Origin: Linum tenue
Lineage: Eukaryota; Streptophyta; Magnoliopsida; Malpighiales; Linaceae
Reading direction: 5' to 3'
Assembly (NCBI GenBank): GCA_946122785.1
Contig: CAMGYJ010000006.1
Span: 72,231,676 to 72,295,675, forward strand
DNA: 64,000 nucleotides
A model generated the notes under the pieces. It was given only the letters and a program-made list of their open reading frames with translations, was not told where the DNA came from and did no database searches. The translations under genes were made by a program, and so were the position numbers. This document shows, piece after piece, positions 33,220 through 45,742 of the stretch (positions are counted from its first letter, which is position 1; the number at the start of each line of letters is the position of its first letter).

Positions 33220-36200
33220 ATGAATATTCCCATGCTTGGCACCAAGATCAAAAACCATGATGTGTGTCTTATTGATAGTGCATCGACACATACAATCTTG
33301 AAGGATAAGAAATATTTTTCTCATCTTGAAATGCGAGAAGCAAATGTTAGTACTATATCTGGAAGTACAAATCTAATTGAAGGCTCCGGAAGAGCTAGTG
33401 TATTGTTACCAGAAGGAACCAAGTTGTATATCAATGAAGCCTTATACTCTTCAAAGTCTCAAAGAAATTTATTGAGTTACAAAGATATTCGCCGAAATGG
33501 ATATCATATTGAGACAAAGGAAGAAGAGAATAAAGAGTATATTATGATAACAAATATGGTCTCCGATAAAAAATACATATTGGAGAAATTGCCTGCTATT
33601 TCTTCTGGGTTGTACTACACGTTTATTAGTACAATTGAAACACATGCAGTGGTAAACCAGAAGTTTACAAATCTTGATAATTTTATAGTTTGGCATGAGC
33701 GGTTAGGCCATCCCGGATTGATTATGATGCGGAAAATCATTGCCAATACATGTGGACATCCAATGAAAGGTCACAAAATTTATCAGTTTAAAGATGTACC
33801 ATGTGTTGCATGTTCTCGTGGCAAGTTGATTATACGGCCATCACCTGTGAAAGTAAGGAGTGAATCTCTCACATTTTTAGAACGTATACAGGGTGATATA
33901 TGCGGGCCAATTCACCCACCATGTGGACCATTTAGATATTTTATGGTTTTAGTTGATGCATCAACTAGATGGTCACATGTGTGCTTACTATCAACTCGCA
34001 ACCTGGCGTTTGCTAGATTACTTGCCCAATTGATACGACTACGAGCACATTTTCCTGATTTTCCAATCAAGAAAATACGTCTAGATAATGCTGGTGAATT
34101 TACTTCACAAACTTTCAATGACTATTGTATGTCCACTGGGATTGATGTTGAACATCCTGTAGCACATGTTCATACACAAAATGGCCTTGCAGAATCATTC
34201 ATTAAGCGTTTGCAACTTATTGCAAGACCATTGCTTATGAAAACAAGCTTGCCAATTTCTTGTTGGGGACATGCTATATTGCATGCGGCAACATTAATTC
34301 GCATAAGGCCAACAAGTTATCATGAAATTTCCCCCTTGCAAATGGTTTTTGGTCAGGAACCTAATATTTCCCATCTAAAAATATTTGGGTGTGCCGTCTA
34401 CATCCCTATTGCTCCACCACAGCGTGTTAAGATGGGTCCTCAAAGGAGGTTGGGAATTTATGTTGGATATGAGTCTCCGTCAATCATAAAATACTTAGAA
34501 CCCTTGACGGGAGATTTATTCACTGCTCGTTTTGCTGATTGTCATTTTGACGAATCAGTTTTTCCAACATTAGGGGGTGAGAACAAACAGCTGGGAAAAG
34601 ATATTTGTTGGAATGAATTATCATTATCTCACCTTGATCCTCGTACTAGACAATGTGAACTGGAAGTTCAAAAGATAATTCATTTACAAGGTTTAGCAAA
34701 CCAACTGCCGGATTCGTTTACTGACCAGAAAAGAGTGACAAAGTCACACATTCCAGCTGTAAATGCTCCAGTGAAAGTTGATGTCCCTGTTGGACAATCT
34801 GAAATTGCAAATGAATCTAAACCACGAATGAAGCGTGGTAGACCAGTAGGTTCCAAGGATAAAAATCCTCGAAAAAGAAAAGGAGCTATGAATCAAGTTG
34901 ATCAAATCGAGGATATGAAAGCTCAAGAAGAGTCCCCAAGCATAACTAAGATTGTAGTTCCCGAAGAACATCAGGTACCTGAGAGTTTTGATAATGAAGA
35001 GATCTCAATCAATTATGTCTTGGATGGAAAATGTTGGAACCGAAGTAAAATAATCGTCGACGATGTTTTTGCTTACGCTGCAGCGTTGAGTGTGATGAAT
35101 GAAAATGAGGATCATGAACCAAGATCTATTGATGAATGCAAATCAAGAGATGATTGGCCAAAGTGGAAAGAGGCCATTGAGGCGGAGTTAAACTCGCTTT
35201 CAAAGCGAAAAGTTTTTGGACCGGTAGTCCTTACACCAGAAAACGTAAAGCCAGTGGGATACAAATGGGTTTTTGTGCGGAAAAGAAATGAAAAGGGTGA
35301 AGTCGTGAGATATAAAGCACGTCTTGTCGCACAAGGATTCTCACAGAGACCTGGCATTGATTATGAGGAGACATACTCCCCTGTGGTGGATGCAACTACG
35401 TTTCGATACTTGATCAGTCTAGCAGTCCGAGAAGGACTAGATCTGCGTCTAATGGATGTTGTGACAGCCTATTTGTATGGATCACTTGAGAATGATATAT
35501 ATATGAAACTCCCTGAAGGATTCACTTTGCCAGAAGCAAACAAAACACATTCTCGAGAAAAATTTTCTATCAAATTGAACAAATCCTTGTATGGATTGAA
35601 ACAATCTGGACGAATGTGGTACAATCGTCTCAGTGAATATTTGATGAAAGAAGGATACAAGAATGACCCTATTTGTCCATGTGTTTTTCTAAAGAGATCG
35701 GGTAGTGAGTTTGTTATAATATCAGTTTATGTTGATGACATAAACATCATTGGAACTCCCGAAGAGCTTCCAAAAGCAGTTGATTGCTTGAAGAAAGAGT
35801 TTGAAATGAAAGATTTAGGAAGAACAAAGTTTTGTCTTGGATTACAGATTGAACATTTGAAGGATGGTATTTTTGTGCATCAAGAAGGATATGTTGAAAA
35901 GGTGCTTAAGAGATTTTATATGGACAAATCACACCCGTTGAGTAATCCAATGGTTGTAAGATCACTTGATGTGAAAAGAGATCCATTTAGACCTCGAGAA
36001 AGTGATGAAGATCTGCTTGGCCCTGAAGTGCCATATCTTAGTGCGATAGGAGCATTAATGTATCTAGCCAGTCATACACGACCCGATATATCGTTTGCTG
36101 TGAATATATTGGCAAGATATAGCTCTTCTCCCACTAAAAGACATTGGAATGGAGTTAAACATTTACTCCGTTACCTTCGAGGAACGACGGATATGGGCTT

Positions 36201-36729
36201 GTTCTATTCGAGTGCATCGAAGATGGATTTAGTGGGATATGCAGATGCAGGATATCTTTCAGATCCTCACAATGGTAGATCTCAGACAGGATATTTGTTC
36301 ACTTGTGGTGGTACAGCCATTTCGTGGCGATCCACAAAACAAACTATAACAGCCACATCATCCAATCATGCTGAAATCCTAGCAATTCACGAGACAAGTC
36401 GTGAATGTGTTTGGTTAAGATCTATAATTCGACACATCAGAGAATCGTGTGGACTATCTCTAGGAAAAATGATCCCGACGATCATGTATGAAGATAATGC
36501 AGCATGCATTGCTCAATTAAAGGAAGGATATATTAAAGGAGATAGAACAAAACATATTCCACCCAAGTTCTTTTTCACTCATGATCTTCAAAAGAGTGGT
36601 GAAATAATTGTTCAAAAAGTTCGTTCAAGTGAGAATCTAGCAGATTTATTCACCAAGTCACTCCCAACGACAATCTTTGTAAAGCTTGTTCGTGAAATTG
36701 GAGTTCGACGACTCAAAGATCTGAGCTGA
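33220..36729 (+). CDS. Copia Pol (protease, integrase, RT, RNase H)
   Basis: 1,169 residues, uninterrupted. In order: an aspartic protease motif IDSASTHTIL (Asp19; D-S-A instead of the more usual D-S-G); the integrase-preceding WHERLGHPG and HHCC region; the integrase core with its acidic residues in LVDAST, RLDNAGEF and downstream; reverse transcriptase with KWVFVRKRNEKGEV, YKARLVAQGF, LYGLKQSGRMWY and the catalytic YVDD at residue 837; and RNase H from LVGYADAGYLSD through HAEILAIHE and EDNAACI to LADLFTKSLP. The order integrase before RT is diagnostic of Copia. All catalytic motifs appear present, so the element may be competent. Confidence 0.95.
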   Translation: MNIPMLGTKIKNHDVCLIDSASTHTILKDKKYFSHLEMREANVSTISGSTNLIEGSGRASVLLPEGTKLYINEALYSSKSQRNLLSYKDIRRNGYHIETKEEENKEYIMITNMVSDKKYILEKLPAISSGLYYTFISTIETHAVVNQKFTNLDNFIVWHERLGHPGLIMMRKIIANTCGHPMKGHKIYQFKDVPCVACSRGKLIIRPSPVKVRSESLTFLERIQGDICGPIHPPCGPFRYFMVLVDASTRWSHVCLLSTRNLAFARLLAQLIRLRAHFPDFPIKKIRLDNAGEFTSQTFNDYCMSTGIDVEHPVAHVHTQNGLAESFIKRLQLIARPLLMKTSLPISCWGHAILHAATLIRIRPTSYHEISPLQMVFGQEPNISHLKIFGCAVYIPIAPPQRVKMGPQRRLGIYVGYESPSIIKYLEPLTGDLFTARFADCHFDESVFPTLGGENKQLGKDICWNELSLSHLDPRTRQCELEVQKIIHLQGLANQLPDSFTDQKRVTKSHIPAVNAPVKVDVPVGQSEIANESKPRMKRGRPVGSKDKNPRKRKGAMNQVDQIEDMKAQEESPSITKIVVPEEHQVPESFDNEEISINYVLDGKCWNRSKIIVDDVFAYAAALSVMNENEDHEPRSIDECKSRDDWPKWKEAIEAELNSLSKRKVFGPVVLTPENVKPVGYKWVFVRKRNEKGEVVRYKARLVAQGFSQRPGIDYEETYSPVVDATTFRYLISLAVREGLDLRLMDVVTAYLYGSLENDIYMKLPEGFTLPEANKTHSREKFSIKLNKSLYGLKQSGRMWYNRLSEYLMKEGYKNDPICPCVFLKRSGSEFVIISVYVDDINIIGTPEELPKAVDCLKKEFEMKDLGRTKFCLGLQIEHLKDGIFVHQEGYVEKVLKRFYMDKSHPLSNPMVVRSLDVKRDPFRPRESDEDLLGPEVPYLSAIGALMYLASHTRPDISFAVNILARYSSSPTKRHWNGVKHLLRYLRGTTDMGLFYSSASKMDLVGYADAGYLSDPHNGRSQTGYLFTCGGTAISWRSTKQTITATSSNHAEILAIHETSRECVWLRSIIRHIRESCGLSLGKMIPTIMYEDNAACIAQLKEGYIKGDRTKHIPPKFFFTHDLQKSGEIIVQKVRSSENLADLFTKSLPTTIFVKLVREIGVRRLKDLS

Positions 36730-36872
36730 TGTGGTCATGAGGGGGAGCATATACGCGCTGCACTCTTTTTCCCTTAACCATGGTTTTTCCCACTGGGTTT
36801 TCCTGGTAAGGTTTTTAATGAGGCAGCATGAGATAGCGTAATAATGCAATCTAGTGGTCATCCAAGGGGGAG

Positions 36873-37139
36873 TATTATGTAAATATTTATATTTGGATGA
36901 CCAATGGCCTACCACATTAGATGCTCACTTGGGAGTTACATGTAACTCCCATTCCTATATTATTATCTCTAATTCATATGCATTGATGTAATGGTTACCA
37001 AAGGGTGCCTATAAATAGAGCACACTATTGTATCACAAATGGAGTATGAATAAGAAGAATTATTCCCCTCACTTCTCTTGTGTCTTTCCTCCTCCAATCT
37101 TCTCTTATAGTTGCTTACATTTCCACTAGTTTTATAACA
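36873..37139 (+). repeat. 3' LTR of the Copia element
   Basis: Reads the same as 31300-31566. Its TATA box at 37010 points toward the plus-strand gene that starts at 37857, about 720 bp beyond the LTR end, so read-through transcription is possible. Confidence 0.93.
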
Positions 37140-37144
37140 ATTTC

Positions 37145-37856
37145 CCATTTTTTTCTTCTTTTTGTTTTTTAATTTTTTCGTCGTATTTCTATTTAGTTTC
37201 GTGTTTTTCTTTTTTGTTCTATAGCAAAAATCATTGGATTCGCTGCGGTGTCGGAAGGAAGGCGATGCGACGTCGTTTCGGAGGGAATGATGGGGGAAAA
37301 GCGCGCGCTTTCCGCCTGGTGCACGTGAGCTCGGGCATGTGGTCTGCCAGAGAGAGACGTTGCTAGTTTTCTATACCTAAGTCCATGATCCATAATATAA
37401 ATTAATTAATATTATATAGAAATTTAATTGTGTAGGAAAAGAAATATAATTTGTACTACTTTAACATGCATTTGTCCACTAAATATAAAAAAATGACATT
37501 TTTAGAAAGGTTTTGTGGAATCATAATGAGCTGCGTAATCGCTAATGAAAAATTCTTAACTCCGATCATGGTTGGACCGCTCACAAATTGCGCAATGTGG
37601 GTCTTGGATCATTCAATCGTTCGGCCCAGTCAAAATTGGGCTGACCCAATTGCTTTGGACGGCCCAAATTCAGACATCCCCTTCTCCACCTCCGTCATCG
37701 CTACTACTCCTGATAAAAGTAGCAGAGGAGGGAAAATGATCGAAAATGGAATTTGGCTCCATTTTCAAAAATCGAAAACCATTTCTTTTAGCTCTCTCCG
37801 CCGTCGCTCACTTCCCCGCTTCCTCTCCTCCCGGCTCCCGCCGTAGCAATCGAAAA
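37145..37856. other. Intergenic region after the Copia element
   Basis: No gene is seen. This was originally continuous with the upstream region of the coiled-coil gene. It probably contains the promoter and leader of the next plus-strand gene; an in-frame upstream ATG lies at 37746. Confidence 0.5.
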
Positions 37857-39677
37857 ATGGCCGATATCGAACCTCCGTCCTTCTCTCTCGGCTTCGACCT
37901 CGATTTTGACGCCGAGCCTGAACCGGAAATCCCTCCACCGTCGCCTCCCCGGCCGACGAGCAGCTGCCGACTACCGCCCGAAGAACACGATGAAGACGGG
38001 GCTTTCGAAGCTTCCGTCGCCATGGATTCCGAGGACGAGCAACAAAATGGGGAGGACAAGCTGACGACGCCTCCGTTTTCGCGTCACACAATCCTCAAGC
38101 GCCTGAGGCGAGGACCTGCAATTAAGGAGCCGAGAACGGGAAAGAGTTCCATTCCCTGTGTGAATGCCGACGATGATATTGAAGATTTCTCTTCCGACGA
38201 CGGCGACGATTTTGTCGCAGGTAAATTTCCAATCTTTTATCCTTGTTACTACGATTCACTTGATGAAATTAGAACCCTAGGTTGAATTGGGAATCAGACC
38301 ATTAGCATCTCGATTGGGTGGGGGAGAGAGATTAGGGTTTTCTTCAAAATTGTATCATTTCCTTCGAATTGCAGATTTGCTTCCGTCAAGACAGCACAGC
38401 TCTGTATGCAGCAGTGGTTCAAAAGTTACGCTTCGTGGATCCGGAGTGTTAACCGGTCAATCATCAAGGCAGTCGTCAGTGGCAAAGGGAAAGGGGCTGG
38501 CTTTCAAGACACCAGCTTCATCAAGCTTAGAGACGGGTCATAGTGGGTTGGTGTTCCCGAAGTTGACTACCAGTCCTCTCAGAAGATTTCAGCTGATTGA
38601 TTCTGACGACGAGCCTACTCTCATTGGCAATAACGTGAACAGAAAGCCTGAACGTGTCGGGTCACAATCCGCTGAGCATAGTGGAAAATCATCAGGGAAC
38701 AATCGAAGGATCGAGGACCTGTGGAAGGACTTCAGTCCGATGCAGAATGTTCGGATTGCAACACCTGCTTTAGATGACTTCTGCAACGAGTACTTCCAGT
38801 CTGTTAAAGATAAGGATGCTGCCGCGAATAGACGTGAAACTCAACGAGCAGGTCATGATCCGAATCGAAATGCCATGGGGGAGTTTGAGCAATGCTGGAA
38901 CGTAGATGACCCTCTTCCTCCAGCCCATCACTATTTCTTCAACGATGATGCCAGGATTCGGAGCATAGTACACGACCGGTTGCCCCATTTCTTCCCCCTT
39001 GGCGTGGTTAAAGCCCGAGGGAATCTGCTGCCAAGTGAATCAGTTATCGACTACATGTATGTAAACTCACTGCTCTACACAGCTCATTCATATTTTCTGC
39101 TGTAGAGCATATTGTGTGATCAATTTGATTGTTTTTGTTGCTCGATCATTTCAGGAGTCAATTTGGGGGAACCCCTCAAGACAAGGGAACTGGCGGAAGC
39201 AACATGGACAAGGGATCAACAAGCAAAGGAAGAAAGAGAGCAAGGAAATCCGATGCTAAAGGAGCTGCTTCTCAAGGTTGGGTGGACCCTAGAACCAGTG
39301 CAGGTCTCCCAAAGGATGCCGGTAAACGACGAGTTCAGGCAAGTGGTCAAGCTGCTGCTGGTCATTGGTTTACATCTCCAGAAGGAAGAAAGGTATATTC
39401 CACGAGTTTACCTTCATGTTCTCAAGCTTTCTTGTGCTGCTCGCGATTTGTAAGTCTCTCCCTCCCACTGCAGGTTTATGTCTCCAGAAACGGTCAGGAG
39501 CTTACTGGGCAAGCTGCATATAGACATTTCAAAAGGGTAAGTCTCAGAAGACTTCTTTCTTTTTGCTTGGTTTATGTGTTCTCCGTTGCTTGTCTCTCAT
39601 TTTCTGAATGCCCGCAGGATAGTGGAGGATACAGAAAGACTAGAAAGAAAGCCACCAGCAAGAGAAAGAAAGCTTGA
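37857..39677 (+). CDS. Conserved plant nuclear-type protein of unknown function
   Basis: Five exons (37857-38220, 38375-39056, 39155-39392, 39474-39536, 39618-39677) give 468 residues. The N-terminus is acidic and proline-rich with DDDIEDFSSDDGDDF. A serine-rich linker follows, then a more ordered block (RRIEDLWKDFSPMQNV, LDDFCNEYFQSV, WNVDDPLPPAHHYFF, RLPHFFPLG). The C-terminus has GHWFTSPEGRKVYVSRNGQELTGQAAY written across two exons and then a lysine/arginine-rich tail that looks like a nuclear localisation signal. I recognise the GHW...KVYV...GQELTGQAAY pattern as a plant-wide conserved motif but know no function. An in-frame ATG at 37746 would add 37 residues; I prefer 37857 because the extra part looks like leader sequence. 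Confidence 0.8.
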
Positions 39678-40381
39678 AGCTTGGGGAACTATGTAGCATC
39701 CAATTCGATTCTCTTTCCATTCCCATACTCATAATTTCCTGTCTCCAGAAAGTCGGAAACTTTTCAGTGATGTCATTTGTTTATAGAGTTGTGCACAAAT
39801 GGGCAAGAAGACAGATAAATTGAGAGCACACAAAATCACTCAAGTTTTCAAAGAATCAATCGGCACAATGTCTGTAGATTCTACATCATACAAATCCAAG
39901 TTCCTTAGTGATTCTGTCCACAATGAAACCAATAGAACGTGCAAACTCCAGGTTAACTCCATGGCTTCATTCAGCGACACTTGGTTTTTACGATCTGCTG
40001 TGGATTTGCAGTAGCGAGTTGCTGCAGAAACTGGTAAAGAGATGACATCTTCTAGGGGCTAATTTTCCTTGGATTCTTTCATGTTTTTGTTTTTTCTTTC
40101 TCTAACCTCTATATCTTTGAAAATATGCAAAATTTCAAGGATCAGTATCACAATGTGGAATGTTTTGATCCCGTTAATGGGAAACTGCTGTCTGCTAGAG
40201 TCTTCCATTGCTTTGACCATTGTTGCTTTTACCGATCTGAACCCTTGCTGTCTCCTGAATTAGCTGGTGAAGCCCTCTTTCTTAGTATCTGCTTCCATGT
40301 CCTGAAAAATCAATCAATCAAGATTATTTAGAATGACAAACCGCTGGCCATCCAGAATAGAAATTTGGATGAAATGGAAAT
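39678..40381. other. Convergent 3' region
   Basis: Lies between the stop codons of the plus-strand unknown gene and the minus-strand HSP70-16 gene. No gene is recognised. It probably holds both 3' untranslated regions. Confidence 0.6.
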
Positions 40382-43300
40382 TTACGAGTTAAGGGCCTCT
40401 GCTTGGTGCTTGACATCCCTGGACGATAACACGGGGTCAATGTCTTTGGGCCTGGATTCTTGTTCCTCTGTTCTTGTTCTCAGCCATTGTTCTGTTTTAT
40501 TGCACTCGTGCATCATCTGCAAAATCAGGAAACCCACAGATGATTCCAGTAATGAATTGGTCAAGTTTTCCGTTCAAGTGAGCAAGTCTCGTCTATTATG
40601 TTATAGTACCAGTTCTCTGTCCTCATTCGGAAGAGACTCTGATGAAGCTCGAAACTCTGCAATGGAATTGAGCAGTTCTCTTGTGGCATATGCTCTAGCT
40701 TCCTCGTCTTTGTATCGGTTCTCAACTGGATCCACCAACTAATGGAAATTCGAGGTACAAAAAGTCAGCCAAAAGAGAACTTTGTGAGGGCAAAGTTTGA
40801 AGAAAAACAGGATTACCTGCTTCAAGTCCTGCATCTTTGTCGTGTACGCATTCTCAGTTTCATCATCTCCATCTCCATAAAGCCATTCCTCCGTCTCTTG
40901 TAGGCTCCTTGAAATTCCCTCCCTTTCCTCATCGCTAGCAAAGCTCCGCAATGTGTTAAAAAGCTGCACGTCACACATTATCAATCTTCAAAATCCATGA
41001 ATCGAAAAAAGCTCCAAACCAAAATGCACCAATAATTCTCCTAAACATGCACATAAATTCAGAATGACCTCCACCCTTTTGTTGAACTGTATATTCTTAC
41101 ACCGATCAATGTGTACCTTATTACGCATCTCATAGACATACGACTCCAGTGCATTCTTCTTTTCCTTGGCTTGTTCCACAGTTCTGTCCTGTTGGGTGAG
41201 TTGAAGTTCCCTCTCATGGGCTTCTGAAAGCTGAGCCATTGTCATTCCACCATACACAGTTTCACTCACTGGTATCTCGATCCTACGGTTGCCTCTATCT
41301 CTCGAACCATCAGCCTGCAGAAACAGTTGTTGTCATCATTTACTCCAACGCCTAGTAGATCAAGTCAACACACTATGACCTATGCAAAAGGCCAAATAGA
41401 AGAACACTTCCTGTTGGCCTCAATTAAAAAAAAGGGACCTTAGATGTGTTCATAAACATCGGGGATGATTAATCAATTGAAAAATAAATTATATAATGTG
41501 AATGAACTTACTGAAGCATCGGAAGATGGGGACTGCATACTAACGTCATCACCATCACCACTAACAACCTTCAAATATAAGCATGTTAAAGTTCAATTAT
41601 TTATCAGATCTTAAGATACAAATTAATCATTGAAAGATTGCATGAAAGTGGATGTTATTTACCATAGCTGCCTCAACAGTGATGATACCATGGAGGTTTA
41701 GCTGGATTTTAACCTTAACCCTTGCCTTATCACTATTGGAGCCTTGTAAAGGACCAATCTACATAGAGAATTTCAGAGCACCAGTCAATCGACAAAGGAA
41801 CCATCCGTGAGAATGAGAAGTCCAAGATGCAAAATCAATGGCAAGTAATATTTATAGTGGAAGCACAAAAAAGAAAGTGGGAAGCATTGTGTATCAAACA
41901 AACCGCTCAACAGACATCAGAAAGTGGCTTCTTGTTACTAACAGATCTCATATGTGCCTAACCACCATCTCACCATACGTCTAATGGAAGTTTGATCTGA
42001 ATCCATGCACTTAACAGCTAGAGGCGTTTCTTGTATCTCCTCCCTCGGCAAGCGTCCAAAAAGCTGAATGTTCGTTCTCCAATCAGATTTTGAGGCAGAC
42101 AGAAATGTCCCTAGGGAGTGTCTGGAGACTCTTCCTAACTAACTGAAACATAATTCAGTCCCAGTGACTCTTCTTAACTATCAGAATCCTTACATCTCAA
42201 TCAAAGATGGGAAAATACTCTCATTTCCTAAATGTCTATCCATAATTGGCTTTCCAAACATATGGAAGCCATCACGAAAAGGCTTCAAAAGGTAGACTTA
42301 TGGACACGCCTAGTTACAATATCCTTAACACAGCATGATTCTCTCTTTGGCATTTCGAAGCCTAAAAGCATCAGCATGAACATTGAATCGAAGACTGGTG
42401 TGTTTAGCAAAAACAGGAACATAAACACAAATCTTGCATCATTGATGGAAAAAGACAAAGTAAACACCCCGAGCACATAGTTATCATTATGAAACCAAAA
42501 GATACAAGGCAAGAACTATATGCAATGGGAGTCCGAAGCAGTAACCAAATCTTTATGAGAAGGCAGAAGAAACTAATTTCAGACCAAGGAGTTTCCCCAT
42601 CTCCTCAACATTGACGAAAAGAAGGCTTACCGTAAAAGTACATATCCGGGAAGAGACACCCGCTGGAAGTTCATTCGGATCGGCATAGAAAGCATCCAAG
42701 TGAAACTGACTACTCCTTTGAAATGTCAAGACTTTGGTACTTGGAATGGATAGGCCTCTAGGAAATAATATGCCATTTGATGAGGGTGTGCGAATTGGGC
42801 CTTCGTCTGATGAGAACCCTATGGAGAAAGGATTTGAATCTTGAACCTGCATACCACACAGCTAGAAGTTCCTTAATTGTCGTTGAACGAGCATACTATA
42901 CAAGCAAAACATGTCCATAGTCCGTTTTGCAATTTCTCGTGTTAGTTTGGGGGGTGGGTTCAGGGGAAATACAAGGAGACTGAGTCTATGATGAAATGAA
43001 TATATCAAAGGCTACAGTAATAACACAGAATTGATATGCATTGGAACCTAAGCATTAAAGAAGAACACAATCCACTCACAGAAAAAAAGGGGAGAAGAAG
43101 CAAGAATTTGACAGTCAACACTAACAGCCAATATAAGCAAGTGAATGCAACTTTTGGAACAGGAAAACTACAAGGGATCAAACTAATATGAAAAGTACTT
43201 AGTACTTACATCATATTCTCTTACACGAAATACAGGACTAAGCATTGCACATTGCAGAGCACACCCACGAGCCACACATTCACTTGCATTCAATGTCCGA

Positions 43301-44379
43301 CTGGGTTCTCTTCCAAATAAAGAAGTTATTAGCTTAGCAATTGCTGGTATTCTAGATCCAGATCCCACAAGCTCGACTGAGTGAATCTTTCCCACAGTGA
43401 TGGTTGCATCAGCTAAAGCTTTCTTGCAAGGAATACAAACTCTATCCAGCAAAGCTGATGACAGCCTCTCAAATTCTTCCCTCTTGATGAAACCTTTAAC
43501 ATCCTTTTCATCCATCAAGCATTCAATATTTAAGGGTGCCTCTGAGTTTGCACTTAGAACCTTCTTCAACTTTTCACATGCTGCTCTTAACCTTATACAA
43601 GCCCTGATATTAGAATTTACATCTATCTTGTACTGCTCCTTAAACTGAGCCACAAAATAACCAAACAAAACCTCATCAAAGTCCCTCCCACCCAAGTTGC
43701 TTTCAAAAGCATGTGATACTATTCTCATATGCCCAACCTCAAATGATACAATAGACACCTGAGTATCACAGTGACCAATGTCAATAAACGCCACATATGT
43801 TGGCCCCGTACTAGAGAAATCTGTTTTATAGATACCATAACTAAGTGCAGTTGCAGCGCAGTCATGCATCAGTCTCAAAGGCTTCAAACCTGCAATTTTA
43901 GCAGCATCCAAATATGCCCGTCTCTGCAAATCAGTGAAGTATGATGGTATTCCTATCACACAGTCTACAACCGGCATTTCCAAGTTCTTCTCTGCCACGT
44001 CTTTCATATGTGAAAATAACATTGCCAAAATTTGAACAGGGGCAAATGAATGCGTTTCACCCAAGTATTTCAAATTAATCAAAATGCCACCATCCTTTGC
44101 TTCTGACGTGTCAAATGGGAATATTTTCAGGTCCGTTTGAACTTCAGGATCCTTAAACCTCCTTCCAATCAATCTCTTTACTTGTGTTACAGTAGACCTT
44201 GGGTTCATCATAGCAGAAGAGGCACCTGCTGATCCAAGGAACCTCTGTTTCTCCCCAAAACAAACCACAGACGGTGTTTCACGATTTGATTCATCATTCA
44301 ACAACACGTCAATGCCCCTTTGTTTTACCACAGCAATAACACAGTTCTCGTTACCAATATCAAAACCAATCACACTCAT
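40382..44379 (-). CDS. HSP70-16: HSP70-16, HSP110/SSE-type chaperone
   Basis: Eight exons on the minus strand (44379-43210, 42846-42631, 41758-41663, 41568-41512, 41314-41117, 40963-40817, 40738-40610, 40516-40382), all joined in phase 0, give 715 residues. The first exon encodes the whole ATPase domain: GFDIGNENCVIAV, the connecting region, DCVIGIPSYFT, FIDIGHCDTQVSI, SNLGGRDFDE, VELVGSGSRIPAI. Later exons encode the beta-sandwich (RVKVKIQLNLHGII), an acidic loop and a helical C-terminus (KKNALESYVYEMRNK, SLQETEEWLY, QWLRTRTEEQES). The sequence matches my recollection of Arabidopsis HSP70-16 (At1g11660). This clade acts as nucleotide-exchange factor and holdase for cytosolic HSP70. The acidic loop and tail appear shorter than in Arabidopsis. 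Confidence 0.95.
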
Positions 44380-45742
44380 TTTCGTTGACTAGCACGGTCG
44401 ATAGCATACACCAATAAACACCCCACAATTCTTCCAAGGGGTGACAGAATTCTCTCCAGGTCAGCAGATGCTACAGATGCACTACCTGAACAGGAAACCA
44501 AGGGAGTCAAGAGGAAGAAACAATGAGGACACAGCCTTGGAACATTGCTGCCCGATTCAATAACAAAAGATACCAGAACAGCAGCAGGAACATCCAGGTT
44601 AATTTGATTTCATAACATCAGTTTACACAGAAAGATGGAAACTCTCCAATGATAGAATGCAAAACATCATTTCTAATCAAAGACCAAGCAGACCCAATAT
44701 TCAAAATCCGAACTTTAACTCTTCAACCGTCTCATCAGCACAACCCACACGAAATTACAAAAGTGAAATGGACCCAAAAGCAGAAATTACGACATGGAAT
44801 ACAAGGACGAACTACCCCGGATGTGCAGAACATGCAATGCAACGTCATTTCTTTACCTGTTTCACGGACACGATGAGAATCCGGCGAAGAAGGAAGCGCC
44901 CTGGGAAGAAGAATTGAACGGAAAGGTAGAGAAACGGAATCGGGCGATTCGCCTGCTGGCTGGGGACATCTACCTGATGGAATGCCTGTTGGATCGTTGA
45001 GCGCGAGACGATTCTACCCGAGAGATGCTTTAGCCCTTCTCTTGTTTGCCTGTAAATGATCTGTGTACCAATTTTCTTCGAACTTTGACAAGAACAGGTG
45101 AGATCAGAATTCTAGGGATTTAATTGAAAGTAGAAGTGCAATATGAAACGTTTGATCAATTGAGGTTAGGAAAATGAAATAAAGGTTTTTATCTTGACCA
45201 CGGGCTTTGCACAATAAATCTGACCGAAGGCCCAACCCACATATACCTTCTTTTCGCAGGGACGACATGTGTCATCCGATTTCTAATTTTAAACTTTCAA
45301 TCTCGTCGGAATTACACACAAATTTGAAATTTCCCACCTTTCTTTGCGTTCAATTTCATAGTATTTTTTCAATTCTACAAGCACTAATCTTCTACTCGAG
45401 AATATTCATGAGTACGTAAAAAATGTAAAATGCTAGACAAATGATAACGTTTATAAAATTGAAATGTTATATACCCACTTGGAGGGAAATTAGAAACGAT
45501 AAGGGAATTGATAAAGGTCTTCTTTAAAATTATTATTGATCGTACTAAAAAATAACAAAGTTACACTTTTAACTTTTTGACATGTTCGCGCGAACAAACA
45601 TCACTTTGACTAAAAAAATGAAAAACACTCAATTTCCCACGATCTCGAATTCATCGTTGACATTCTCGAGTCGATCGTCGAGAATACGTCCGAATCATGA
45701 GTAGTGACTCAAACAAGGTAAAAATCCGATTTTTTTTTTTTC

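Larger units (their letters stand above)
31300..37139 (+). mobile_element. Complete Copia retrotransposon, 5,840 bp, identical LTRs
   Basis: LTRs at 31300-31566 and 36873-37139 are both 267 bp, and I found no difference between them on reading. They start TATTATG and end ATAACA, so the canonical TG start is TA in both. A 5-bp duplication ATTTC flanks the element (31295-31299, 37140-37144). A primer-site-like segment TTATCAGCACGAGACT follows the 5' LTR. A purine tract CCAAGGGGGAG (36862-36872) precedes the 3' LTR. Each LTR has a TATAAATA box (31437, 37010). Between them lie gag and pol, both open. Identical LTRs indicate a recent insertion. Confidence 0.95.
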
